From contig JAHHDT010000005.1 of the NCBI GenBank assembly GCA_019739225.1, positions 992,001 to 1,056,000 on the forward strand: a DNA stretch of 64,000 nucleotides, written 5' to 3'. The stretch is from Aquamicrobium sp. Its GTDB lineage: Bacteria; Pseudomonadota; Alphaproteobacteria; Rhizobiales; Rhizobiaceae. Each line of letters starts with the position of its first letter. Positions within the stretch are counted from its first letter, which is position 1. A model generated the notes under the pieces. The model worked only from the letters and a program-made list of their open reading frames with translations. It was not told the origin of the DNA and did no database searches. This document shows, in pieces, positions 27,677 to 37,105 of this stretch. Made by a program: the position numbers and the translations under genes.

Positions 27677-29152
27677 ATGGGCACCCCATTTTCCCGTACC
27701 GTCGCCGAAGGCGCAGCCTTCATGAACCTCATCGACGGCAAGCCGGCCGATTCGCTTTCGGGTATACGGATCGACGTCGCGTCGCCTTCCGACGGCAAGG
27801 TGTTTTCGTCCATTCCCGCATCCAATGCAGCCGATGTCGACCGCGCGGTCAGGTCCGCTCACGAGGCTTTTCATGAAGGGCCGTGGAGCCGCATGCCGGC
27901 GGTCGAGCGCGGGCGCTGCCTGACGCGGCTTTTCCAGCTCGTCGAGAAAAATGGCGACGAACTGGCCGCGCTCGAATCGCGTGACACCGGCAAGCCCGTG
28001 CGGCAGGGCAGGGCGGATGTGACCGCCACCATGCGCTACTATGAGTTCTATGGCGGCGCGGGCGACAAGATCCACGGCGACACGATTCCGTTCCTGGACG
28101 GATATACCGCGCTGACGCTGCGCGAGCCGCACGGCGTCGTTGCCGGCATCATCCCCTGGAACTATCCGATGCAGATTCTCGCTCGTGTGGCCGGTGCGGC
28201 ACTGGCCATGGGCAACACGCTGGTGGTGAAGCCGGCGGAAGACGCATCGCTCACCACGATCCGCATCGCGCAGCTCGCTCTGGAAGCCGGCGTGCCTGAA
28301 GGTGTCTTCAACGTCATCACCGGCTATGGCCGCGACGCGGGCGCCGCACTCTCCTCCCACCCGCTGGTCGACTACGTCACCTTTACCGGTTCGCCTATGA
28401 CAGGCACTGCGATCCAACAGGCCGCTGCCGTCAACAATCGCGGCGTGACCATGGAACTTGGCGGCAAGTCGCCGCAGATCGTGTTCGCCGACGCCGATGT
28501 CGAAGCAGCACTGCCGGTGCTGGTCAATGCGATCATCCAGAACGGCGGCCAGACCTGTTCTGCGGGCAGCCGCGTGCTGATCGAGAAGCCGCTCTACGAA
28601 CAGATAGCTTCGGCTCTCGCAGAGAGGTTCTCCGCACTTGTCGCCGGTCCTCACGATGCGGACCTTGACCTTGGGCCACTCATCAACAAGTCGCAGCAGA
28701 CTCGTGTCGCGGCGATGATCGCGGCGGCCAGGGAAGCGGGCGTATCGGTGCTTGCCGAGGGTTCTATTCATGCTGATGCACCGGCAGGCGGGTACTATCA
28801 GGCGCCTGTGCTGTTCGGCGCAGTCGATCCCCGCGCTGCCGTCGCGCAGGAAGAGGTCTTCGGCCCGGTGCTGACACTCTTCCCGTTCGAGGGCGAGGAA
28901 GAGGCGATCCGTCTGGCCAACGGCACTGAGTTCGGTCTCGTCGCCGGCATCTGGACAAAGGACGGCGCGCGCCAGCACCGCGTCGCCAAGCGGGTGCGTG
29001 CTGGGCAGGTGTTCATCAACGGCTATGGTGCGGGAGGCGGCATCGAGCTGCCATTCGGCGGCTTCAAGAAGTCCGGCCATGGCCGCGAAAAGGGGTTCGA
29101 GGCGCTCTATGACATGAGCGCGACGAAGACGATTGTGTTCAACCATGGCTGA
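27677..29152 (+). CDS. NAD(P)-dependent aldehyde dehydrogenase
   Basis: This is a 491-residue member of the ALDH superfamily, close to the betaine-aldehyde/gamma-aminobutyraldehyde group. The oxyanion and fold signature is WNYPMQI, the glutamate motif MELGGKSPQIVF, and the catalytic cysteine lies in NGGQTCSAGSRVL. I chose ATG 27677, ten bases after CTGGAG; a TTG at 27668 and an ATG at 27722 are alternatives. It diverges from zwf and is followed by an SDR gene on the same strand, but a hairpin separates them. The substrate is unknown; an aldehyde from polyamine or sugar catabolism is possible. Confidence 0.9.
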   Translation: MGTPFSRTVAEGAAFMNLIDGKPADSLSGIRIDVASPSDGKVFSSIPASNAADVDRAVRSAHEAFHEGPWSRMPAVERGRCLTRLFQLVEKNGDELAALESRDTGKPVRQGRADVTATMRYYEFYGGAGDKIHGDTIPFLDGYTALTLREPHGVVAGIIPWNYPMQILARVAGAALAMGNTLVVKPAEDASLTTIRIAQLALEAGVPEGVFNVITGYGRDAGAALSSHPLVDYVTFTGSPMTGTAIQQAAAVNNRGVTMELGGKSPQIVFADADVEAALPVLVNAIIQNGGQTCSAGSRVLIEKPLYEQIASALAERFSALVAGPHDADLDLGPLINKSQQTRVAAMIAAAREAGVSVLAEGSIHADAPAGGYYQAPVLFGAVDPRAAVAQEEVFGPVLTLFPFEGEEEAIRLANGTEFGLVAGIWTKDGARQHRVAKRVRAGQVFINGYGAGGGIELPFGGFKKSGHGREKGFEALYDMSATKTIVFNHG

Positions 29153-29172
29153 GGCGCGGTCCGCCTAACGAA

Positions 29173-29198
29173 CGAAAAGCCAACGACTTGGCTTTTCG
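29173..29198 (+). terminator. Perfect 11-bp hairpin after the aldehyde dehydrogenase gene
   Basis: CGAAAAGCCAA and its complement enclose a 4-nt loop. The descending arm contains TTTT but no further T-run follows, so it may be a weak terminator or a processing/stability element between the two genes. Confidence 0.45.
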
Positions 29199-29258
29199 AG
29201 CAACGAACGCCCGGAGCCCCAGCAGAGGGCCGGGCAACATCAAAGAGGATATCGGTAT

Positions 29259-30008
29259 ATGGCACGTCTGCAGGACAAGGTCGCAATCATCACCGGCGCC
29301 GCGTCGGGTTTCGGCGAGGGCATGGCCAAGCGCTTCGCCGAGGAAGGCGCCAAGGTCGTGGTTGCCGATCTCAATGTGAAGGGTGCGGAGCGGGTCGCGA
29401 AAGAGATTGGCGATGCTGCCGTGCACGTGCAGACCGATGTATCGCTAAAGTCCGAAATCGACGAGATGGTCGCCGCCGCCATGGATGCGTTCGGCCGCGT
29501 CGACATCATGGTCAACAATGCCGGTTACACGCACCGCAACGGCGACATGCTGTCGATCGAGGAACAAACCTTCGACCTCATCGCCGCCGTAAACATGAAG
29601 TCGATCTACTATTCCACGCTGGCGGTTGTGCCGATCATGGAAAAGCAGGGCGGTGGCTCGATCATCACCACCGCCTCGACGGCGGGCCTGCGGCCGCGCC
29701 CGGGCCTGACCTGGTATAACGCTTCCAAGGGCTGGACGATCACCGCCACCAAGTCGATGGCGGTCGAGCTCGCGCCGAAGAACATCCGTGTCAATTGCCT
29801 CTGCCCGGTGGCGGGTGAGACCGGCATGCTGGCGCAGTTCATGGGCGAGGACACGCCGGAGAAGCGCGCGCAGTTCCGCGCCTCGATCCCGCTCGGCAGG
29901 CTTTCGACACCGCTCGACATCGCCAACGCGGCTCTGTGGCTCGCCTCCGACGAGGCGGCATTCATCACCGGCGTCGCGCTCGAGGTCGATGGCGGCCGCT
30001 GCATCTGA
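29259..30008 (+). CDS. SDR-family oxidoreductase
   Basis: A 249-residue classical short-chain dehydrogenase. It has the cofactor motif ITGAASGFGEGMAKRF near residue 12 (T-G-x3-G-x-G), NNAG at about residue 86, the catalytic serine in ITTASTAGLRPRPG, and the Tyr-x3-Lys pair in WYNASKGW. The acidic residue after the second beta strand (VVADLN) favours NAD. The C-terminal ITGVALEVDGG is typical of glucose-1-dehydrogenase/3-ketoacyl-reductase-like members. The substrate is unknown. It lies 106 bases after the aldehyde dehydrogenase and 88 before a transporter gene. Confidence 0.92.
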   Translation: MARLQDKVAIITGAASGFGEGMAKRFAEEGAKVVVADLNVKGAERVAKEIGDAAVHVQTDVSLKSEIDEMVAAAMDAFGRVDIMVNNAGYTHRNGDMLSIEEQTFDLIAAVNMKSIYYSTLAVVPIMEKQGGGSIITTASTAGLRPRPGLTWYNASKGWTITATKSMAVELAPKNIRVNCLCPVAGETGMLAQFMGEDTPEKRAQFRASIPLGRLSTPLDIANAALWLASDEAAFITGVALEVDGGRCI

Positions 30009-30096
30009 GGGTTCAGTCGCGACGGCAAAATGACGATCGGGTCGGGAACGTCTCCGGCCCCATCGACGTTCAACAGGCCACAAGGGGCGACAATCC

Positions 30097-31866
30097 ATGA
30101 CAATCGAGCAGATCTTCATCTTCGGGCTGCTGGGCGCCGTGCTCGTCATGCTGGTCTGGGGCAAGATCCGCTACGATCTCGTGGCTTTCGGCGCACTCAT
30201 CATCGCTGTACTCGGCGGCGCCATCAGTGCTGAAGCCGCTTTCGAAGGCTTCGGCCACGAAGCCACCATCATCGTCGCACTCGTGCTGGTCATATCGCGA
30301 GCAATGATTAACGCCGGCGCGGTCGAACTGATCGCGCAGTATGTCGTGTCGGCATCGCGGCCGCTGCCCCTCCATATCACCATCATGTCGGTAACGGGCG
30401 CGGCGCTATCCGCCGTCATCAACAATGTCGCTGCCATCGTCATCCTGATGTCGCTCGACATGGAGGCGGCCAAGAAGGCATCGCGCTCGCCCTCGCTGTC
30501 GTTGATGCCGCTCTCCTATGCGACGATCTTCGGCGGCATGATCACCCTGATCGGCACGCCGTCCAACATCGTCATCGCGCAGTTCCGCGAGCGTGCGCTC
30601 GGCGAGCCGTACGGCATGTTCGACTTCGCCCCGGTCGGGCTCGTCTGCGCCGCCGTCGGCATCGCCTTCGTGGCGACTATCGGCTGGAGGCTCATTCCGC
30701 AGCGCACCGAGCGCACGCGGCCGAACATGACCGAGAGCGACCTGTTCATTGCCGAAGCGCGCGTGCCGGAGAAATCCAGCGCCATCGGCAAGACGCCAGC
30801 TGACCTCTATGAACTGGGCGACGAGCATGACGTGACCATCCTCGGCATTGTGCGGCGCGGCAAGCGCCTGCCGGGCTTTGCCGCGGCCACCGAGATGAAG
30901 AAGGGCGACTTCCTCGTTCTCGAAGGCGATCCGAAATCGATCGAGGCGTTTGTCGGCGGCGCCAAGCTGGCGCTCACCAAGCAGGAGAAGCCTGAAGGCA
31001 TCACCGACAAGACGATGTCGCTGATGGAGGTTATCGTGCCCGAGGGATCGCGCGCGATCGGTCGCAACGCACATGAAATGCGCATGCGCTATCGCCGCGG
31101 CGTCAGCCTGCTCGGCATCTCGCGCAACGGCAAGAGGTTCCGCGAGCAGGTGGAAAAGCTGGCCATCAAGCAAGGTGACGTGCTGCTGCTGTTCGGCCCG
31201 GTCGACCTGCTGAACGACGCGGCCGACTGGTTGGGCACGCTGCCGCTGGCAGATCGCAGCCATACCGTCATCCAACGAAGGAAGGCAATGTTGGCGATCG
31301 GCATCTTCATCGCCGCCATCGCCTCGACCGTGGTGGGCTGGGTACCGCTTTCGATCGCGCTGGCCGGGGTCGTCGCGCTCTACGCGATGGCCAATATCGT
31401 GACGCCGTCCGACGTCTACGGCTCGATCGAATGGCCGATCATCGTGCTGTTGGGCTCCCTCATTCCCCTGGGTACGGCTTTTGAGGAAGCAGGCGGGACG
31501 GAGCTCATCACCGAAGCGATCATTGGCCAGACTGGGGGGCTCCCTGCCTGGGCAATTCTTGCCATCGTCATGGCGGTGACGATGATCCTGTCCGACTTCC
31601 TGAATTCGATCGCAACCGCCCTTATCGCGGCGCCGATCGGCGTCGGTGTCGCGCAGTCGCTCGGCGTTTCGCCGGACCCGTTCCTGATGGGTGTCGCCGT
31701 GGCAGGGACCTGCGGCCTGCTGACGCCGATCGGTCACAAGAACAACGCCATCATCATGGGCCCCGGCGGCTATGCCTTCGGCGACTACTGGCGGCTGGGC
31801 GCGCCGCTGGAACTGATGGTGATCGCGGTGGGTGTGCCGACAATCCTGTTCTTCTGGCCGCTTTGA
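30097..31866 (+). CDS. DASS/SLC13-family transporter with two central TrkA-C (RCK_C) domains
   Basis: This 589-residue inner-membrane protein has two hydrophobic halves of several helices each, separated by a soluble segment (about residues 215-400) that contains two TrkA_C-like domains (DVTILGIVRRGKRLPG and SLLGISRNGKRFRE). The membrane part carries SNT-type signatures such as IGTPSNIVIAQFRE and TPIGHKNNAIIMGPGGY. Proteins of this layout carry anions such as sulfate or dicarboxylates with sodium. The soluble domains may bind a regulatory ligand. Substrate identity cannot be told from sequence. Confidence 0.88.
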   Translation: MTIEQIFIFGLLGAVLVMLVWGKIRYDLVAFGALIIAVLGGAISAEAAFEGFGHEATIIVALVLVISRAMINAGAVELIAQYVVSASRPLPLHITIMSVTGAALSAVINNVAAIVILMSLDMEAAKKASRSPSLSLMPLSYATIFGGMITLIGTPSNIVIAQFRERALGEPYGMFDFAPVGLVCAAVGIAFVATIGWRLIPQRTERTRPNMTESDLFIAEARVPEKSSAIGKTPADLYELGDEHDVTILGIVRRGKRLPGFAAATEMKKGDFLVLEGDPKSIEAFVGGAKLALTKQEKPEGITDKTMSLMEVIVPEGSRAIGRNAHEMRMRYRRGVSLLGISRNGKRFREQVEKLAIKQGDVLLLFGPVDLLNDAADWLGTLPLADRSHTVIQRRKAMLAIGIFIAAIASTVVGWVPLSIALAGVVALYAMANIVTPSDVYGSIEWPIIVLLGSLIPLGTAFEEAGGTELITEAIIGQTGGLPAWAILAIVMAVTMILSDFLNSIATALIAAPIGVGVAQSLGVSPDPFLMGVAVAGTCGLLTPIGHKNNAIIMGPGGYAFGDYWRLGAPLELMVIAVGVPTILFFWPL

Positions 31867-31888
31867 GGCAGGCGGCGGACCAACCCGT

Positions 31889-33175
31889 CTAAATCCTGTC
31901 GCGCAGCGCATACCAGTTGAGGGCGAGGAAGAGCAGCGGCGCGCGCAGGCTTCGGCCGCCCGGAAACGGCGGTATCTTCAGGTCTTCGAACAGCTTCAGC
32001 CGGTCGCGGTTGCCGGCCACCGTCTCGGCATAGAGCTTGCCGACGAAGTTGGACAGCATGACGCCATGGCCGGAATAGCCGCCCGCGGAAATGACGTTGG
32101 GCATGACCTCGCGCACGAACGGCTTGCGCGGCATGGTGATGCCGACATAGCCGCCCCACGAATGGGTGATCTCCACGTCCTTCAATGCGGGATATATCTC
32201 CGCGATCTGCCGGCGGATGTGCACGGCGATGTCCTGCGGATTGCCCGGCGCATAGATCTCGCGTCCGCCGAAAAGCAGCCGCCCGTCCTTGGACTTGCGG
32301 AAGTAGCGCACCACGAAGCGCGAGTCGTCGACCGCCTCGCCGCCAGGGATGACCGGGCTGTCGCTGCCCAGCGGCACCGTCGCGCCGATGAACGAGCCGA
32401 TCGGCATGACATGCGACGCGCTCTCGGGCTCGAGGTTCTCGCCATAGGCATTGACGGCGATCAGCGCCTTGTCGGCGGCAATCGTTCCAGATGGGGTCGC
32501 CACAAGCACCTTGCCGCCCCGGCTGGCAATGCCGGTCGCCCTGGTCTTCTCGTGGAGCCGGGCTCCGGCGCTCGCCGCGGCCCTTGCGGTACCGATAACC
32601 AGCTTCAGCGGATGGATATGACCTGTGCCGGTATCGCGTACGCCACCGAAATAGCGGGTCGAGCCGAGCCGCTCGGCTGTTTCCGCAGCGTCCATGAAGC
32701 TCAGGTGTGGATAGCCGTACCGCTCGGCCATGATTGCCGGGTGGGCCCGGTAATCGGCCAGATAGCGCTTCTTGTGCACCACCGACATCTGGCCCGGCGC
32801 GTAGTCGATCTCGATGCCGTTCGTCTCGGCGAAACCCAGCAGGTGCGACTTGGCTTCTTCCGCCAGGTCGAACAGCGCGCGGGCGCGCGTCAGGCCGAGT
32901 TCGGCTTCGATCTCCTCGGCCCATGCACGCTGGCCCGTTCCCATCTGGCCGCCGTTCCGGCCCGAGGCACCGTCGCCGAAGCGATGCGCCTCGATCAGCA
33001 CGACATTCGTGCCCGCCTTGGCCAGATGCACTGCCGCGGAAAGTCCGGTGAAACCGCCGCCGATGATAACGACGTCGGCCGAAACGTCGCCGTCGAGAGC
33101 CCCATATTCAGGTCGCTCACCGGCGGTATCTTCGTACCAGGAGAAGCCGGGGGAGATGGGGGATTGGTAGGGCAT
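31889..33175 (-). CDS. puuB: FAD-dependent amine oxidoreductase, gamma-glutamylputrescine-oxidase-like
   Basis: The 428-residue flavoprotein is a DadA/PuuB-type oxidase. Its FAD-binding motif ADVVIIGGGFTGLSAAVHLA begins near residue 29, and the C-terminal SWGGYVGITMPRKPF and GYSGHGVMLSNFVGKL match the PuuB branch. PuuB oxidises gamma-glutamylputrescine to the aldehyde, ammonia and hydrogen peroxide. The ATG is directly adjacent to the stop of the glutamine-synthetase-like gene (no gap), the normal pairing with PuuA-type enzymes. The call to PuuB rather than a general amino-acid oxidase rests partly on this neighbour. Confidence 0.82.
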   Translation of the reverse strand: MPYQSPISPGFSWYEDTAGERPEYGALDGDVSADVVIIGGGFTGLSAAVHLAKAGTNVVLIEAHRFGDGASGRNGGQMGTGQRAWAEEIEAELGLTRARALFDLAEEAKSHLLGFAETNGIEIDYAPGQMSVVHKKRYLADYRAHPAIMAERYGYPHLSFMDAAETAERLGSTRYFGGVRDTGTGHIHPLKLVIGTARAAASAGARLHEKTRATGIASRGGKVLVATPSGTIAADKALIAVNAYGENLEPESASHVMPIGSFIGATVPLGSDSPVIPGGEAVDDSRFVVRYFRKSKDGRLLFGGREIYAPGNPQDIAVHIRRQIAEIYPALKDVEITHSWGGYVGITMPRKPFVREVMPNVISAGGYSGHGVMLSNFVGKLYAETVAGNRDRLKLFEDLKIPPFPGGRSLRAPLLFLALNWYALRDRI

Positions 33176-34609
33176 TCAGACGTTCAACAGCAGATATTCG
33201 CGTTCCCACGGGCTGATAACTTCCATGAAGGTCTCGAACTCGGCCTTCTTGATCGCGGCGTAAGTTGAAACGAAGGGTTCGCCCAGCATGTCGCGCAACG
33301 CGTCGTCGCTCTCGAAGAGGTCCACCGCTTCCAGAAGACCGCGCGGTAGCTCGATCTCGTCTTCGTTTACCGATGTCCCCACGGGCGCATCGCACGGCAC
33401 CTTGTTGATCATGCCGATAAGCCCGCAGGCCAGCGAGGCAGCGAGTGCGAGGTAGGGGTTGGCGTCTGAAGATGGAATCCGGTTTTCCACGCGGCGCGCC
33501 TGGGGGTCCGAGCGTGGTACGCGAAAGGCCGTGGTGCGGTTGTCATAGCCCCACTTCGTGTTGACCGGCGCGGAGGCTGCCTGAGTGAGCCGGCGATACG
33601 AATTCACGTAAGGCGCCAGCATCACCAGCGCGTTGGGAATGTGGCGCTGCATGCCGCCGATGAAATGCCCGAAGGCTTCGGTTTCGCTGCCGTCTTCCGC
33701 GGCAAAGACGCTCTTTCCCGTCTTCCTGTCGACGATCGACTGGTGAATGTGCATGGCCGAGCCGGGCTGTCGCTGGATCGGCTTTGCCATGAAGGTTGCG
33801 TAGGTCTCGTGCTTCAGCGCGGCCTCGCGGATTGTGCGCTTGAACATGAACACCTGATCGGCGAGTTCGACCGGATCGCCGTGGCGCAGGTTGATCTCGA
33901 GCTGCCCTGCGCCTTCCTCGTGGATGAGCGTGTCGATCTCCAGACCTTGGCCTTCGGAGAAGTGGTAGATATCGTCGATCAGCTCGTCGAATTCGTTGAC
34001 GCCGGCGATGGAATAGCCCTGTCCACCGCCGATGGCGCGACCGGATCGGCCGACCGGCGGTTCGAGCGGATAATCGGGATCGGGATTTTTGCGTACGAGA
34101 TAGAACTCGATTTCCGGGGCAACCACCGGGCGGAGGCCACGGTCGGCGTATGCGGCGACCACACGCTTGAGCACATTGCGCGGAGTGAACTCGACCGAGC
34201 GTCCGTCCTGGTGCACGAGATCGCAGATGACCTGTGCCGTCGGATCGCTCTCCCACGGCACGACGGACAGTGTCGACAGGTCAGGCAGCAGCTTCAGGTC
34301 GCCGTCATCTTCCGGGTAGGTGAAACCGTTGCCGTCTTCCGGATAATCGCCCGAGATCGTAGTCATGAAGACGGCCGAGGGCAGAGCGAGCGATGTGTTC
34401 GAGGTGAACTTCTTCGACGGCATCATCTTGCCGCGCGCCACGCCTGCCTGGTCGGGCGTGATGCACTCGATGTCCTCGATGCCGCGCCAGTCCAGCCAGC
34501 CGGACGCTTCCTTCCAGTTCTTCACGCCCCTTTGGCTTTGCACGAATGCAGGTATGCGTGTCCTGCCATTGCGGCTGGCAGGCCGGGCTTCCTTCTTCTG
34601 GACGGGCAT
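33176..34609 (-). CDS. puuA: Glutamine synthetase family protein, gamma-glutamyl-polyamine synthetase-like
   Basis: The 477-residue protein has the beta-grasp and catalytic domains of glutamine synthetase: EIEFYLV and EEGAGQLEINL supply metal-binding glutamates, AMHIHQS follows, and the ATP-binding region is present around NRIPSSDANPYLALA. PuuA-type enzymes ligate glutamate to putrescine with ATP, the first step of the gamma-glutamyl putrescine route. The start is ATG 34609. The true amine (putrescine, spermidine or an ethanolamine-like substrate) is not known. It is co-oriented with puuB downstream and a pseudo-receiver gene 67 bases upstream. Confidence 0.85.
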   Translation of the reverse strand: MPVQKKEARPASRNGRTRIPAFVQSQRGVKNWKEASGWLDWRGIEDIECITPDQAGVARGKMMPSKKFTSNTSLALPSAVFMTTISGDYPEDGNGFTYPEDDGDLKLLPDLSTLSVVPWESDPTAQVICDLVHQDGRSVEFTPRNVLKRVVAAYADRGLRPVVAPEIEFYLVRKNPDPDYPLEPPVGRSGRAIGGGQGYSIAGVNEFDELIDDIYHFSEGQGLEIDTLIHEEGAGQLEINLRHGDPVELADQVFMFKRTIREAALKHETYATFMAKPIQRQPGSAMHIHQSIVDRKTGKSVFAAEDGSETEAFGHFIGGMQRHIPNALVMLAPYVNSYRRLTQAASAPVNTKWGYDNRTTAFRVPRSDPQARRVENRIPSSDANPYLALAASLACGLIGMINKVPCDAPVGTSVNEDEIELPRGLLEAVDLFESDDALRDMLGEPFVSTYAAIKKAEFETFMEVISPWEREYLLLNV

Positions 34610-34676
34610 CAATCACCGGTGGATCGTTTGAGATAAGCCAGTATAGCCGTGCCCGGCGAACGAAGGAAAGGGGGGC

Positions 34677-35114
34677 TCAGGCGCGCAATCGCTCCAGCAG
34701 GCGATGGATCAGCGGTTGCAGCCTTTCCGGCGTTATCGGCTTTGTGACGGTAGCGTCGATGGCGCCGTCGCTGGCGGCCTCGTCGGCGAGCGGGTCGTGG
34801 GTCGTCAGCAGGATCACGAAAGGCGTCCTGGCGTCGGTGTTGTCGCGCAGCGTCTGCAGCTTCGCCATCAGATGTTCGCATTCGCGGTTGTCGGCGCCAC
34901 CATCGAGAACAACCGTTGCCGGCACGCGTACTTCAAGGGCAGTGGCTGCGTCTTCGGGCGTTTCGGCCTGCACCTTCAACCCGGCCCCCTGAACGATGCG
35001 GCTGACCACGATACGGTTGACTGGCGATGAGGCGACCACAAGCGCGAGGCCGTAGTCGAATGCAGTGACCCAGCCACCCCCGCCGGGGGCGTCGTCTATT
35101 CTCGAATCCGGCAT
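34677..35114 (-). CDS. CheY-like pseudo-receiver domain protein
   Basis: This stand-alone 145-residue protein folds like a response-regulator receiver (residues about 20-140). The phosphoacceptor aspartate appears in TVVLDGGADN and the conserved lysine in VTKPITPERL. The N-terminal acidic pair that binds magnesium is missing (ALVVASSPVNR). It may therefore not be phosphorylated normally. The start is ATG 35114; an upstream in-frame extension looks non-coding. It precedes puuA on the same strand. No histidine kinase is adjacent. Confidence 0.7.
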   Translation of the reverse strand: MPDSRIDDAPGGGGWVTAFDYGLALVVASSPVNRIVVSRIVQGAGLKVQAETPEDAATALEVRVPATVVLDGGADNRECEHLMAKLQTLRDNTDARTPFVILLTTHDPLADEAASDGAIDATVTKPITPERLQPLIHRLLERLRA

Positions 35115-35246
35115 GAGGCAGTACCGATCGATTGAGAAACAGATGTGGAATGTCAGGCTAGCTGCCCTTTGTCGCGATTTCCGGCAGCATGTCAAGCGAT
35201 GACAACCTAAGCGCGAAAACATGCGAAGCCGGGTTAAGAAAATGCA

Positions 35247-35280
35247 AAGAAGGGCGACGCTGCATCGCGTCGCCCTTCTT
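35247..35280 (-). terminator. Strong hairpin terminator after the aceA transcript
   Basis: A 14-bp perfect inverted repeat (AAGAAGGGCGACGC and its complement) encloses the loop TGCATC. On the minus strand the descending arm ends CCTTCTTT and is followed by GCATTTTC. It closes the aceA plus small-protein unit. Confidence 0.75.
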
Positions 35281-35303
35281 CAATTCGGTTGCAAGCGGTT
35301 GGA

Positions 35304-35549
35304 TCAGGCTGCGTTGCGCGCCTGCGTCACGATCACCGGCACCAGCAGGTCGCCCCAGTTGCCGTCGCCACCGTGATGACGCGCCGAGCGCACGAGCTCG
35401 ACCGACACGCCCGCCTCCACCGCCTTCATGACGGACTGGTTGAGCCGGTGCAGGTCGTTCGCCACCATGCGGATGACGGCCTGCTGGTCGATGTTCATGC
35501 TCGAGGACTGCTCCTCGGCCCTTTCCTTGACACGGGTTCTGGGCGCCAT
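35304..35549 (-). CDS. Small conserved-looking protein downstream of aceA
   Basis: An 81-residue protein with no recognised catalytic motif. The first 17 residues are basic and polar, then comes a helical-looking segment (IDQQAVIRMVANDLHRLNQ, then VMKAVEAGVSVELVRSARHH). It lies 40 bases after aceA, is on the same strand, and is followed by the shared terminator, so it is part of the aceA transcript. A ribosome site (AAGGAGAAG) precedes its ATG. I do not recognise the function. Confidence 0.65.
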   Translation of the reverse strand: MAPRTRVKERAEEQSSSMNIDQQAVIRMVANDLHRLNQSVMKAVEAGVSVELVRSARHHGGDGNWGDLLVPVIVTQARNAA

Positions 35550-35589
35550 TGGTCTTCTCCTTCGGTATGCCCTTGGGCGGTTGATCCGG

Positions 35590-36879
<1,290 letters not shown>

Positions 36880-37036
36880 TGCAAACTCCGTGGCAATCTT
36901 TGCTATTCATCAGGAGTCAATTTCGTCGACCCCGTATGTGACGAGATTTACATTGCGCTGCCGAAGACAACGAGGAAAATCAGGAAAAGGCTGCAAAAAT
37001 TCGGGTGAAGCTGTATTGCGTTTGACATCGACGGTC

Positions 37037-37085
37037 TGTAAATTTGTAAAAAGTGTAAATACTGCCAGATGGGCAAAGTTGTAAA
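37037..37085. promoter_or_regulatory. Cluster of TGTAAA direct repeats in the aceA/regulator control region
   Basis: TGTAAA occurs at 37037, 37045, 37054 and 37080, the first three at 8-9 base spacing. They are in the 226-base divergent gap and end about 20 bases before the regulator start. They are the best candidate for the regulator's own binding site. The surrounding DNA is AT-rich compared with the genes. Confidence 0.5.
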
Positions 37086-37105
37086 ATCCGGTCAAAGGCT
37101 GCGAG

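Noticed and set aside
27629-29146. Long antisense frame opposite the aldehyde dehydrogenase gene
   Set aside because: The aldehyde dehydrogenase has all catalytic motifs; the antisense translation is low-complexity and basic.
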